Shown: piece after piece, positions 25,918-35,337 of the stretch | Layout of the letters: each line of letters starts with the position of its first letter | Position numbering within the stretch: the first letter of the stretch is position 1 | From: Oscillospiraceae bacterium | GTDB taxonomy: Bacteria > Bacillota > Clostridia > Oscillospirales > Ruminococcaceae | NCBI GenBank assembly: GCA_017427265.1 | Contig: JAFRTG010000021.1 | Location: 372,001 to 436,000 of the forward strand | Direction of reading: 5' to 3' | DNA: 64,000 bases | The notes under the pieces: model-generated | What the model was told of the DNA's origin: nothing | The model's input: only the letters and a program-made list of their open reading frames with translations | Databases searched by the model: none | Program-made: the position numbers and the translations under genes

Positions 25918-27318
25918 ATGTCTGACGATCGTTTTTCAATGCCGGATCTTCCGCCGACGGAACCGGAACAGCAGACGGAAATCCCGTCATACCGCCCCAT
26001 TCAGCCGATTCAGCTGCCGGAACAAAATCCGGCGATGAACCCGCAGCAGCAGAACCCTGCGCAGTATCCGAACACCCCGCAGCAGCAAAGCCCTGCGCAG
26101 TATCCGAACACACCACAGCAGCAGAACCCTGCGCAGTACCCGAACACCCCGCAGCAGCAAAGCCCTGTGCAGTATCCGAACAATCCGCAGCAGCAAAGCC
26201 CTGCGCAGTATCCGAATAACCCGCAGCGTCCGCCGGTGTATCAGCAGATGCAGCAGACGCCCACGCCGGATAACCGGCCGCTGCCGTTCTCGCAGGACAT
26301 CATGCGCCTGCTTTCTCTGCCGCCGATTACCAAGGCAGAAGCGGAATTCTGCCGCCACAGCCACGAAAAGCGCTGGTTCCGCCGCCTGACGGCCATCAAC
26401 ATCCTGCTGATTATCAGCGCGATTGTTCTCATGATTAGCTCATTCGGTGAATATAAGAAAACGATGAAGCGGTTTACCGAGGATGTCACCGCAGAAATGC
26501 TGCAAAGCATCTCCGAGCAGACCGGAACCGCGGATGATGACGAAGAAACGGATGAGGACACCGACGAAGAAGAGTCTGATGATGATGCAGAAGAAGAGGA
26601 AGAGAAGAACACAAAGGATATCTATGCAGAGCTTTACGAGGATCTGCCGCTTGGCTATCAGATGTTTTTCTACGGCATCGCGGCGCTGCTGATCGGCTAT
26701 CTCGGCCTGTACTGGATTCATGCAGATCTCCGCTCCCGCAGCATCCGCATCACCGAGCGCAATTTCCCTGAAATCTATGCGCTGATTCATTCTTATGCAG
26801 AGCGTCTCGGCATGAATGTGCCGGAAGCCTACATTGTCTCTGAGAGCGGTGTGCTCAATGCATTTTCCGCATTCCTGTTCCGCCGGCAGTACATCCAGAT
26901 CAATTCAGAAGTGTTTGAGGTTGCTTACCGTGAGCACCGCGATATGAATGCACTTGCGTTCATCATTGCACATGAAATGGCACATATCTACTACGGTCAC
27001 GCGACGCTTTCCTATAATCTGCGGATCTGGTTCTCGCAGACGCTTCCGATTGTCGGCTCGACGGCATCCCGAACCCGTGAATACAGCTGTGACCGTCTTG
27101 CCCAGCGCATGACCAATTACGACGGCCTCGGCGCCATGTTCATGCTGATGGTTGACCGTCATCTTTACAAGATGGTCGATACGCAGGATTATCTTGAACA
27201 GTCCGTGAAGGATCGCGGCTTTTTCCTTTGGCTGGTGAATCTGTTCTCGACGCATCCTATCATGCAGAAGCGCATCCGGGCACTCGCCATGTGGAGCGGC
27301 AACGGAGATCTGTACTGA
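25918..27318 (+). CDS. M48-family membrane metallopeptidase with PQ-repeat N-terminus
   Basis: 466 aa. A Pro/Gln-rich N-terminus contains about five 12-residue repeats (PQQQ-S/N-PAQYPN-T/N, residues 41-103). Then come membrane segment 1 (158-175), an Asp/Glu-only stretch (204-229), membrane segment 2 (248-267), and an M48 zinc peptidase domain with HEMAH (352-356) and TREYSCDR (third Zn ligand Glu) downstream. It resembles HtpX-type proteases but has an unusual N-terminal extension and a strongly acidic inter-TM loop. ATG 25918 has GAAAGGA upstream. It is monocistronic, ended by the GCCCCGAAGCA terminator. Confidence 0.88.
   Translation: MSDDRFSMPDLPPTEPEQQTEIPSYRPIQPIQLPEQNPAMNPQQQNPAQYPNTPQQQSPAQYPNTPQQQNPAQYPNTPQQQSPVQYPNNPQQQSPAQYPNNPQRPPVYQQMQQTPTPDNRPLPFSQDIMRLLSLPPITKAEAEFCRHSHEKRWFRRLTAINILLIISAIVLMISSFGEYKKTMKRFTEDVTAEMLQSISEQTGTADDDEETDEDTDEEESDDDAEEEEEKNTKDIYAELYEDLPLGYQMFFYGIAALLIGYLGLYWIHADLRSRSIRITERNFPEIYALIHSYAERLGMNVPEAYIVSESGVLNAFSAFLFRRQYIQINSEVFEVAYREHRDMNALAFIIAHEMAHIYYGHATLSYNLRIWFSQTLPIVGSTASRTREYSCDRLAQRMTNYDGLGAMFMLMVDRHLYKMVDTQDYLEQSVKDRGFFLWLVNLFSTHPIMQKRIRALAMWSGNGDLY
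26037..26230 (+). repeat. 36-bp coding tandem repeat (PQ-rich)
   Basis: About five copies of a 36-bp unit in the M48 gene coding PQQQ(S/N)PAQYPN(T/N). Units differ only at a few third positions and at the S/N and T/N codons, so copy number is probably variable. Confidence 0.9.
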
Positions 27319-27382
27319 GGTATCGTGTCCGAACCGCCGAACGGCTCTGTGCCGTTTTGACAGAACTCCATACAAAAATTTT

Positions 27383-27424
27383 GCCCCGAAGCATTTCCAA
27401 GTGCTTCGGGGCATTGTGTTTTGA
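27383..27424 (+). terminator. Terminator after the M48 gene (GCCCCGAAGCA family)
   Basis: Perfect 11-bp stem GCCCCGAAGCA/TGCTTCGGGGC followed by ATTGTGTTTTGATTCGG. Stem and 3' flank recur at 17985 and 39245. Confidence 0.92.
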
Positions 27425-27498
27425 TTCGGCTGCTGAGATCAATCGGAATATGCGTGCTGTGCCGCAAACGCATTCTGAATCATCGCGCAGCGATTCTT

Positions 27499-30378
27499 TT
27501 ATTCTGTGACTGTCAGATCCTCACACGCTGCAAGCAGATCTGCCGAAGCACACACGCAGACTGCGCCCTCCGATGCAAATGCATCCCAGACGCGGCAGGA
27601 ATCCAGCAGGCTCTCCCGCGTGACCGCAAGCATCTGTCTGCGCTCCGCGACAAGCTCCTCCTTCGTCCGGCCGGCGAACCAGAACAAATCGGCAGTCGAA
27701 CCCGCCATACGCGGCGTGCGCAGCGGCTCTTCATCGGAGATTGCCGAAATGATGAATTTGTCAAGCGGCTCCCCGCTCTCGCAGAAATCACGGATAAACT
27801 TTGAGATGGATGCGTTCACTTCAAGCGAATGTGCCGGGGACGGGTCACGGTATGAATACGAGTAAATTGCTCCGCCGCGCTGGAACGCAAGTCCGGTGCC
27901 GTATGCACCGCCCTGTACGCGCACAACATTCCACAGATAGCTCAGTGAGATCAGCTTCGCTGCAACGCGCCAGCCCGCATTAAGCCGGAACCGCGATCTG
28001 TCAATCTGCCAGCCCTGTACCGCAAATCCGATCTGCGCCGGAATCGTGCAGCCCATGCGGTCCGGCAGCGACGACGAATACGCAGCATGTTCTGCGATTG
28101 CCGTACCCTCCGGCAGTGCACGGAGCAGCGGCAGGATATCGGTTTCGTTTGCAGCTGTCACACTCGCGTAGACCAGCCGCCTGCGGCAGACCGTCTGCTG
28201 CGCGACACGCTGCAGCAGTGCCGAGAAATCTGCAAAGGCTGTATCATAATCCCGTATCAGTGCGGCTGTCGCTTTGATTACAGGCGTACCGTTCAGCGCG
28301 CAGCCGACCGCAGATCTCGCCGAATACCGCGAAAACGTATTTGTCAGCGCAAGTGCATGACCGGCCATCACGCTCATCTGCTTCAGGCGCTCGTTTGTCT
28401 GTGCCAGAATTTCGCTGATCTTCTCCTTCAGCGTGAAGTCTGTCGTCAGCAGCACCTCCGGAATCAGAGCGAATGCATCTGCGAGCTTATCCTCCAGGAC
28501 GCTGCAGCTGACCGCCAGCACCGGCGTGCAGACATCATATACATCCTTTCTGGAAAAGCAGTCCACTGCGGTGACAAAAGCACCCAGCTTGCTCTTGAGC
28601 AGCTGCTGCAGATCAAATGCAGAATGCTCTGCCGTCGGCAGCTTGCCGTAAAACCCGCCGATATGCGAAAGCAGAGACAGCTCTTCAAGCGAATAATCCG
28701 TCATTGCAAAATTCAGTGTGATATGCACAATGCCCTTGCACGGCGCCGGATGATACAGAATTGTCATGCCGTCGGTATGCTGCTCGATGCTCTCCGTCCA
28801 CGAGACCTCATCGCTGACTGCTGAAAGCGGCAGCTGCGGCAGTGTGGCGAGCTGTTCCGGCGTATCGGGCGTCTGCTGCCAATCCAGCAGTCTGCGGTTC
28901 AGCTCCTGATTCGCCTGCAAATCGGATTCAGACCATCCGGAGCAAACTGCATCCAGACGCGCAGCCTCCTCCTGACGCATCTCGTCGCCGCGGGTATAGG
29001 ACGGAAGCGAATAGAGCACGGCCGTGCCTTCATCGTCAACCAGAACCTCACGGAGCAGCTGTTCAAACTGTTTTTCCGCGAGCATATTCCGTACAGCAGC
29101 AAAGTCGTCCTGATAGACGATATTGCTCATCGGGTCGCCGCCGTAGAGCCAGCTGCCCATGCAGTTGATGCAGCGCTCCAGACCCTGCGGCTCATCGGGC
29201 TCCAGCAGCTGGAATGCGAGCCGGTTAGCAGAGGCTTCCAGCGCATCGTAATTCAGGCCGGAATCGGCAAGCTCAGCAGCCGTTTTGCGGATCAGCGGCA
29301 GAATCTCGTCTGCGCGGCCGTCCGTAACATTCTTGGCATGGATCATCAGATAAGCCTGTGCGATGGAATCGTCAGCAGAAATATCGAGCTCCTGCGCGAG
29401 TCCGGCCGAAAGCACAGCACGCTTGATCGGAGATTCGTTGGAGCCGGTCAGCGCATCCAGCAGAATCCGGATTGCAATCAGCTTGACGCGCTCCTCCCAG
29501 CTGCAGAGAATCCGTCCGACGGTCAGGCAGCTTTTGTTTTCAAGCGCTTCGTCCGCAGAGAGTTCAAAATACTGCGTTGCGGTCGCAGACTTCCGCGTCT
29601 GCATGGTGAGCACCGGCAGCACATCGCTTTTCTGAAACTGCGAAAGGTATTCGTCCAGCAGCGCAAGCGTTTCGTCGATCGGCACATCGCCGTCCAGAAA
29701 GACGCGCGCATTTGACGGATGATAGAACCGGCGGTAGTTCTCGCAGAACTGCCCGTAGGTCAGCGACGGGATGACAGCGGGATCGCCGCCCGAGTTGAAG
29801 CCATAGCAGGTATCCGGGAACATCAGCGAGAGGAGCTTATATTCCGCGAGATTGTCAACGCTGCTCAGCGCGCCCTTCATCTCGTTGAACACAACGCCCT
29901 TATAGCTGAATGTGCCGTTTTCGTCCTGTTCGATGTGCCAGCCCTCCTGATAGAAGATATTCGGGTTTTCAAGGATTGCCGGAGCAAAGACCGCATCCAG
30001 ATAGACCTCGGTCAGATTGAGAAAATCCCGCGTATTGCGGCTGGATACCGGATACATGGTTTTATCCGGGAAGGTCATAGCGTTGAGGAAGGTGCTCATG
30101 GAGCTTTTGAGGAGCTCGACGAACGGCTCGCGCACGGGGTATTTTTTGGAGCCGCAGAGCACGGAGTGCTCAAGGATATGGAATACGCCGGTGCTGTCCT
30201 CCGGCAGAGTTTTGAATGCAATGGAAAACAGCTTGTTTTCAGCATGATTATCAATCCAGACAAGCTCTGTTCCGGTTTGCGTATAGGTCATTTCAACGAT
30301 ACGGCCGCTGAGCTCCTCCGATTCGCGGATGCGCGTTACGGTAAAGCCGTGCAGGGTATCTCCGGTTTTGTTCAGCAT
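27499..30378 (-). CDS. M16C-type insulinase-family peptidase (PreP-like)
   Basis: 959 aa zinc peptidase of the large, four-domain M16C type. The inverted zinc motif HxxEH is present as HILEHSVLCGS near residue 67, and EMKGALSSVDNL later provides the third ligand region. The family degrades peptides; bacterial members are cytoplasmic or of unsettled location, and no signal peptide is seen here. ATG 30378 has AAGGAG 7 nt upstream. It is a single-gene unit with its own promoter. Confidence 0.92.
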   Translation of the reverse strand: MLNKTGDTLHGFTVTRIRESEELSGRIVEMTYTQTGTELVWIDNHAENKLFSIAFKTLPEDSTGVFHILEHSVLCGSKKYPVREPFVELLKSSMSTFLNAMTFPDKTMYPVSSRNTRDFLNLTEVYLDAVFAPAILENPNIFYQEGWHIEQDENGTFSYKGVVFNEMKGALSSVDNLAEYKLLSLMFPDTCYGFNSGGDPAVIPSLTYGQFCENYRRFYHPSNARVFLDGDVPIDETLALLDEYLSQFQKSDVLPVLTMQTRKSATATQYFELSADEALENKSCLTVGRILCSWEERVKLIAIRILLDALTGSNESPIKRAVLSAGLAQELDISADDSIAQAYLMIHAKNVTDGRADEILPLIRKTAAELADSGLNYDALEASANRLAFQLLEPDEPQGLERCINCMGSWLYGGDPMSNIVYQDDFAAVRNMLAEKQFEQLLREVLVDDEGTAVLYSLPSYTRGDEMRQEEAARLDAVCSGWSESDLQANQELNRRLLDWQQTPDTPEQLATLPQLPLSAVSDEVSWTESIEQHTDGMTILYHPAPCKGIVHITLNFAMTDYSLEELSLLSHIGGFYGKLPTAEHSAFDLQQLLKSKLGAFVTAVDCFSRKDVYDVCTPVLAVSCSVLEDKLADAFALIPEVLLTTDFTLKEKISEILAQTNERLKQMSVMAGHALALTNTFSRYSARSAVGCALNGTPVIKATAALIRDYDTAFADFSALLQRVAQQTVCRRRLVYASVTAANETDILPLLRALPEGTAIAEHAAYSSSLPDRMGCTIPAQIGFAVQGWQIDRSRFRLNAGWRVAAKLISLSYLWNVVRVQGGAYGTGLAFQRGGAIYSYSYRDPSPAHSLEVNASISKFIRDFCESGEPLDKFIISAISDEEPLRTPRMAGSTADLFWFAGRTKEELVAERRQMLAVTRESLLDSCRVWDAFASEGAVCVCASADLLAACEDLTVTE

Positions 30379-30422
30379 ATAGATTCTCCTTCGTTCGTTG
30401 GGCGGGTAAGCGTGTTACTGTT

Positions 30423-30451
30423 ATTGTACCACAACCGGCGAAATTTTTCAA
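30423..30451 (-). promoter_or_regulatory. Promoter of the M16 peptidase gene
   Basis: Minus strand TTGAAA (30451-30446), 17 bp, TACAAT (30428-30423). Confidence 0.78.
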
Positions 30452-30552
30452 TAGGGAATATCTTAAGAAAAGCTGCGAACGGCGGATTCTATAAAAGAGG
30501 CATCCGCTGCGCGATCCCGTTCTCAGTCCGCCGGAGATCCTTCTATATCGGC

Positions 30553-30588
30553 AAAAAAGACCTGCCGGAGCGCGTGCTCCGGCAGGTC
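30553..30588 (-). terminator. Terminator of the hydrogenase operon
   Basis: GACCTGCCGGAGC/GCTCCGGCAGGTC perfect stem followed on the minus strand by TTTTTT. It ends the hydABC transcript 17 bp after the stop codon. Confidence 0.93.
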
Positions 30589-30604
30589 ATCATATCTGAA
30601 AGAA

Positions 30605-32380
30605 TCAGAAGTGTACTTTTCTTGCAACGTAGCTGGTGTGCAGGATCTCATGTGCCTTGTGGCCGCCGGGTTCACCGAGGAACTCTTTGTAGAGAGCCTG
30701 AACTGCGGGGTTGTCCTGAGACTTACGCAGCTCCATCTTTGCGTCCACGCTGTAGAGTGCCTTTGCACGCTCAGCACGCAGATCGGTGAAGTTGCGGACA
30801 GAAGCCGGCTGAATCGGCTGGCCGCCGCCGTTGACGCAGCCGCCCGGACAAGCCATGATTTCGATGAACTGATAGTCAGCCTCGCCTGCGCGAACCTTGT
30901 CCATCAGCTTGCGGGCATTTGCAAGGCCGCTTGCAACAGCAACCTTGACGGTCAGGCCGCCTGCGGTGTAGGATGCTTCCTTGATGCCCTCAACGCCGCG
31001 GACTTCCTTGAAGTCAACCTTGTCGTTTGCGAGCTTTTCGCCGGTGATCTTCTCAACAGCAAAGCGGAGAGCCGCTTCCATAACGCCGCCGGTTGCACCG
31101 AAGATGAGGCCGCCGCCGGTGTAGATGCCGAGCGGATCGTCGAACTTCTCTTCCGGCAGGGAGTTGAAGTCGATACCAGCGCGGTCGATCATTCTGCCGA
31201 GCTCGCGGGTAGTCAGAGCGATGTCAACATCCGGATAGCCGGACGCAGACTGATCCGGTCTGCCGATCTCGAATTTCTTTGCGGTACACGGCATAACGGA
31301 AACGGAAACGATATCCTTCGGATCCCAGCCCATCTTCTCTGCGTAGTAGGTCTTGATGACCGCGCCCTGCATCTGCTGCGGGGACTTGCAGGTGGAGAGG
31401 TTCGGAATCAGATCCGGGAAGTAGTGCTCCAGGAACTTGACCCAGCCCGGGGAGCAGGAGGTAATCATCGGGAGAACGCCGCCCTTTGTGACGCGCTCGA
31501 TGAGCTCCGTGCCTTCTTCGAGGATGGTGAGGTCAGCGCCGTAGTTGGTATCGGTGACGACATCGAAGCCGAGTCTGCGCAGAGCAGCGACCATCTTGCC
31601 CTCGACATTGGTGCCGATCGGGTAGCCGAAGCATTCGCCGAGGCCTGCGCGGACAGACGGAGCGGTCTGCACGACGACATGCTTGGTGGGGTCAGCGATT
31701 GCCTTGAAGACATCATCGGTGAAGTCCTTCTCAGAGAGTGCACCGGTCGGGCAGACGGTGATGCACTGGCCGCAGGAGACACATGCGGTCTCAGCGAGCG
31801 GCTTGTTGAACTGGGAACCGATGTTGGTGATGAATCCGCGCTCATTTGCGCCAATGACGCCGATGCCCTGGGTCACAGCACATGCAGCGACACAGCGGCG
31901 GCAGAGGATGCACTTGTTGTTGTCGCGGAACATATGCGGAGCGGAATCATCCACAGCATACTCGGTGCGCTCACCCTTATAGGTGTCCGCATTGGTGATG
32001 CCGAGATCATTTGCGAGCTTCTGCAGTTCGCAGTTCTTGCTGCGGACGCAGGAGAGACATTTCATGTCGTGGTTGGAGAGCAGGAGCTCCATGGTCTTTC
32101 TGCGGGAATCGAGGACCTTCGGAGAATTGGTCTGCACCTCCATACCCTCAGAGACCGGATAGACGCATGCTGCGACCATTCTGGCCGGTCCGAGGGAATC
32201 GCCGCGCTTTTCAGCGGCTTCGACCATGCACATACGGCATGCGCCGATTTCATTGATATCCTTGAGGTAGCAGAGCGTCGGAATGGTGACGCTTGCTGCT
32301 CTTGCAGCTTCGAGTACGGAAGAACCCTTCGGGACCTGTACCGCAAAACCGTTGATTTTTACATTGATCATATCACTCAT
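30605..32380 (-). CDS. hndD: [FeFe]-hydrogenase catalytic subunit
   Basis: 591 aa. The N-terminal plant-type [2Fe-2S] domain has Cys in LCYLKDINEIGACRMC; a His-Cys3 [4Fe-4S] region and two ferredoxin clusters (CILCRRCVAAC, CVSCGQCITVCPTGA) follow. The H-cluster domain has all three signatures: TSCSPGWVKF, MPCTAKKFE and MACPGGCVNGGGQP. It makes or uses H2 as part of a trimeric NADH- (and probably ferredoxin-) linked complex in the cytoplasm. The start ATG 32380 has GGGAGG 10 nt upstream. It is the third gene of the operon. Names HydA and HndD are both in use. Confidence 0.96.
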   Translation of the reverse strand: MSDMINVKINGFAVQVPKGSSVLEAARAASVTIPTLCYLKDINEIGACRMCMVEAAEKRGDSLGPARMVAACVYPVSEGMEVQTNSPKVLDSRRKTMELLLSNHDMKCLSCVRSKNCELQKLANDLGITNADTYKGERTEYAVDDSAPHMFRDNNKCILCRRCVAACAVTQGIGVIGANERGFITNIGSQFNKPLAETACVSCGQCITVCPTGALSEKDFTDDVFKAIADPTKHVVVQTAPSVRAGLGECFGYPIGTNVEGKMVAALRRLGFDVVTDTNYGADLTILEEGTELIERVTKGGVLPMITSCSPGWVKFLEHYFPDLIPNLSTCKSPQQMQGAVIKTYYAEKMGWDPKDIVSVSVMPCTAKKFEIGRPDQSASGYPDVDIALTTRELGRMIDRAGIDFNSLPEEKFDDPLGIYTGGGLIFGATGGVMEAALRFAVEKITGEKLANDKVDFKEVRGVEGIKEASYTAGGLTVKVAVASGLANARKLMDKVRAGEADYQFIEIMACPGGCVNGGGQPIQPASVRNFTDLRAERAKALYSVDAKMELRKSQDNPAVQALYKEFLGEPGGHKAHEILHTSYVARKVHF

Positions 32381-32395
32381 GTCCTGAAGCCTCCC

Positions 32396-34303
32396 TTACT
32401 GCTTGCTGATTGCCTTCGGTCTGCACTGTGCCATGCAGGCGCCGCACTTCACGCACTTCTCCTGGTCAATCTCGAAGGAAGCGAGCTTGTGGTTCGGTGC
32501 GATGTAATCCGTTCTGTTGATTGCGGAAGCCGGGCACTGTTTTGCGCACATTCCGCAGCCGACGCACTTATCCTTGTCGATGACATACTGCAGCAGGGAC
32601 TTGCAGACGCCTGCCGGGCACTTCTTATCGACAATGTGTGCGATATACTCGTCGCGGAAGAATCTGAGGGTCGAGAGCACCGGGTTCGGAGCCGTCTGAC
32701 CCAGACCGCAGAGGGAGTTTGCCTTGATGTACTGGCAGAGCTCTTCGAGCTTGTCGAGATCCTCCATCTCGCCGTTGCCGTTGGTGATCTTGTCCAGGAT
32801 CTCATAGAGACGCTTGGTACCGATCCGGCACGGCGTACACTTGCCGCAGGATTCGTCCATGGTGAACTGCAGGAAGAACTTTGCGATATCGACCATGCAG
32901 TTATCCTCATCGAGCACGATGAGACCGCCGGAACCGATCATGCAGCCGATTTTAGCGAGGCTGTCGTAATCGACATTGACGTCATAGTGCTCAGCCGGGA
33001 TACATCCGCCGGAAGGACCGCCGGCCTGTGCAGCCTTGAACTTCTTGCCGTTCGGGATGCCGCCGCCGATTTCCTCGATGATTTCGCGGAGCGTGGTGCC
33101 CATCGGGACTTCCACGAGACCGGTGTTCTTGATCTTGCCGCCGAGTGCAAAGACTTTGGTACCCTTGGAGTTATCCTTACCCATGGAGGAATACCACTTT
33201 GCGCCCTTGAGGATGATCTGCGGGACGTTTGCATAGGTTTCGACGTTGTTGAGGATGGTCGGCTTCTGATAGAGACCCTTTTCAGCCGGGAACGGCGGAC
33301 GCGGACGCGGCTCACCGCGGTTGCCCTCGATGGAGGTCATCAGAGCGGTTTCCTCGCCGCAGACGAATGCGCCTGCACCCAGACGGAGGTCGATATCGAA
33401 ATGGAAGCCGGTGCCGAAGATATCATCGCCGAGCATACCTGCTTCTCTTGCCTGCTTGATTGCGATGCGGAGTCTCTCGACTGCGATCGGATACTCAGCA
33501 CGAACATAGATGTAGCCCTGGGAAGCGCCGATTGCAAAGCCTGCAATGGTCATGGCTTCAAGGACGACATGCGGGTCGCCTTCGAGCACGGAACGGTCCA
33601 TGAAAGCACCGGGGTCGCCCTCGTCGGCGTTGCAGCAGACATACTTGATGTCAGCATCCGGGACGATGTTGCGTGCGAGCTTCCACTTCATACCGGTGGG
33701 GAAGCCGCCGCCGCCTCTGCCGCGGAGACCGGAGTCGAGGATCTCCTGAATGACCTCTTCCGGGGTCATGGAGGTGAGCACCTTGTGCAGCGCAGCATAG
33801 CCGTCGCGGCCGATGTACTCATTGATATCCTCCGGATTGATGAGACCGCAGTTACGGAGCGCAACACGGTTCTGCTTTGCGTAGAACGTGGTCTCGTTGA
33901 GGGACTTGATCTCATCGGAGCCCTCAGTGACAGTCTCGTCATAGAGGAACTCCTTGACGGGCTTGCCGCCGATGAGGTGCTCCTCAACGATTCTGTCGAT
34001 CATTTCCATTTTGACATGCGTATAGAACGAGCCCTCCGGATAGACGATCATGATCGGGCCGCGTTCACAGAGGCCGAAGCAGCCGGTACGGACAACGAAA
34101 ACCTCGTTATCAATGCCCTTTGCCTTCAGCTGGTTTTCGAGTTCGTCAGCGATCTTCATGGAACCGGACGAGGTACATCCGGTACCGCCGCACATCAGGA
34201 CATGCTTCTTGTACTTCGCACCGTCAGCGACTTCGCCGAGACGGAGTGCGATTTCCTTGCGCATTTCCTCCTTGATTGCAGTAAGCTCCTGCAAAGTCTT
34301 CAT
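32396..34303 (-). CDS. hndC: Hydrogenase NuoF-like flavoprotein subunit
   Basis: 635 aa. An N-terminal thioredoxin-like [2Fe-2S] domain (CGGTGCTSSGS, CFGLCERGP) is followed by the FMN/NADH-binding core (GRGGGGFPTGMKW, CNADEGDPGAF), the [4Fe-4S] motif ESCGKCTPCRIG, and two C-terminal ferredoxin clusters (CVGCGMCAKQCP, CVKCGACMAQCRP). It passes electrons between NADH and the catalytic subunit. The layout is that of bifurcating HydB/HndC proteins. It lies 15 bp before the catalytic-subunit gene. Confidence 0.95.
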   Translation of the reverse strand: MKTLQELTAIKEEMRKEIALRLGEVADGAKYKKHVLMCGGTGCTSSGSMKIADELENQLKAKGIDNEVFVVRTGCFGLCERGPIMIVYPEGSFYTHVKMEMIDRIVEEHLIGGKPVKEFLYDETVTEGSDEIKSLNETTFYAKQNRVALRNCGLINPEDINEYIGRDGYAALHKVLTSMTPEEVIQEILDSGLRGRGGGGFPTGMKWKLARNIVPDADIKYVCCNADEGDPGAFMDRSVLEGDPHVVLEAMTIAGFAIGASQGYIYVRAEYPIAVERLRIAIKQAREAGMLGDDIFGTGFHFDIDLRLGAGAFVCGEETALMTSIEGNRGEPRPRPPFPAEKGLYQKPTILNNVETYANVPQIILKGAKWYSSMGKDNSKGTKVFALGGKIKNTGLVEVPMGTTLREIIEEIGGGIPNGKKFKAAQAGGPSGGCIPAEHYDVNVDYDSLAKIGCMIGSGGLIVLDEDNCMVDIAKFFLQFTMDESCGKCTPCRIGTKRLYEILDKITNGNGEMEDLDKLEELCQYIKANSLCGLGQTAPNPVLSTLRFFRDEYIAHIVDKKCPAGVCKSLLQYVIDKDKCVGCGMCAKQCPASAINRTDYIAPNHKLASFEIDQEKCVKCGACMAQCRPKAISKQ

Positions 34304-34332
34304 ATGAAACCTCCTAATTCGCTATTCCGATG

Positions 34333-34836
34333 TCAATCGGCATATTTTGCAAGAATATCCTGGACCTCTTTGAGGTTGCCGGTGAGTCTGCCGTAAACGT
34401 CGTCATTGATGGTGACGACCGGAGCCAGACCGCAGGCACCGACACAGCGGCAGTCATCGAGCGAAAACTTGCCGTCCTGTGTGATCTCGCCGCTCTCGAT
34501 GCCGAGTGCTTCCTCAAGCTTCTCCATGACAATGCCGGAGCCCTTGACGTAGCAGGCGGTTCCGAGGCAGACCGAGATGCGGTACTTGCCCTTCGGGGAC
34601 ATCGTGAACTGTGCGTAGAAGGTTGCGACACCGAATACCTTTTCGAGCGGGATGTTCAGTTCCTCAGCAATGATGGTCTGAACCTCGATCGGCAGGTAGC
34701 CGTAGATCTCCTGAGCCTTCTGCATGATGGGCATCAGACATCCGGGATCCTCGCGCAGCGCGTCAATGGTTGCACGGAGCTCCTGTTCCTGCTCGGCAGT
34801 ACCGGTAAAGGGAATGGTTGCGATTTTCTTTGCCAT
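34333..34836 (-). CDS. hndA: Hydrogenase NuoE-like [2Fe-2S] subunit
   Basis: 167 aa. The thioredoxin-like fold has four cluster Cys in VCLGTACYVKGS and CRCVGACGLAPV. It is the first gene of the hydrogenase operon and the smallest subunit of the trimer; the separate HndB-type gene of four-subunit enzymes is absent, so the operon is the three-gene HydABC kind. GGAGG is 11 nt before ATG 34836. Confidence 0.95.
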   Translation of the reverse strand: MAKKIATIPFTGTAEQEQELRATIDALREDPGCLMPIMQKAQEIYGYLPIEVQTIIAEELNIPLEKVFGVATFYAQFTMSPKGKYRISVCLGTACYVKGSGIVMEKLEEALGIESGEITQDGKFSLDDCRCVGACGLAPVVTINDDVYGRLTGNLKEVQDILAKYAD

Positions 34837-34929
34837 AAGAATCGTTTCCTCCTTTATGAGAATCGATTGATTTGGTTCCCGGCCGGATGGGGCGCAGAAA
34901 CCGGGTATATATTATAGTATAGGAGCGGG

Positions 34930-34954
34930 GCGCCGAAACCCACGGATCCGGCGC
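34930..34954 (-). promoter_or_regulatory. Hairpin in the hydrogenase-operon leader
   Basis: GCGCCG/CGGCGC stem with a 13-nt loop, about 95 nt before the first start codon and just downstream of the proposed start point. It is not a terminator (no T-run). A further promoter-like TATAAT lies close by at about 34912. Its role is unknown. Confidence 0.4.
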
Positions 34955-34972
34955 TCACACGTAGCCTACATG

Positions 34973-35001
34973 ATTCTACTACATTTCGGCAAAAAAATCA
35001 A
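34973..35001 (-). promoter_or_regulatory. Probable promoter of the hydrogenase operon
   Basis: Minus strand TTGATT (35001-34996), 17 bp, TAGAAT (34978-34973). It leaves a leader of about 130 nt. No convincing Rex (redox repressor) site was seen. Confidence 0.6.
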
Positions 35002-35118
35002 GGTGAAAAGTGCACAACATTTGATACAGTTTTTCGTGCGATTCTATGAATTAGCCTTCTCTAATCATATATTTTACGAGAAAATACGACATTTTTCAAG
35101 CATTTGAAAATAAATGAG

Positions 35119-35147
35119 ACTGTCCGTCGCACACGGACAGTTGTCCG
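35119..35147. promoter_or_regulatory. Overlapping CGGACA inverted repeats between hnd operon and S1 gene
   Basis: ACTGTCCGT/ACGGACAGT is a perfect 9-bp inverted repeat, and CGGACA-GT-TGTCCG overlaps it, giving three regularly placed half sites. A further CGGACAGTCCG lies near 35269. No T-run follows, so a protein-binding site is more likely than a terminator. The rest of this 500-bp divergent gap holds no gene. Confidence 0.45.
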
Positions 35148-35337
35148 AATACGACAGGATTTCCGCAATTTCGACGCATGGCAGCCGCAATTTCCGGCAA
35201 GTGCAGAAAAAACGTGCTTTTTCGCGGGCACTCTCAGGTAAAATGAATATGGGAACGGGGCACCCCTGCGGACAGTCCGGCGGGGGACGGCTCACGGTCC
35301 TGCAAGAAACCGGAACAAAGAATATTTGGAGGTCGAA

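Noticed and set aside
30611-34396. Open frame of 1261 codons opposite the hydrogenase operon
   Set aside because: It mirrors the codon pattern of three well-identified genes on the other strand, has no ribosome site and no domain; a shadow frame caused by GC-rich codon use.
34880-35040. Rex redox-repressor site upstream of the hydrogenase operon
   Set aside because: No TTGTTAA-N4-TTAACAA-like palindrome could be found; only weak partial matches.
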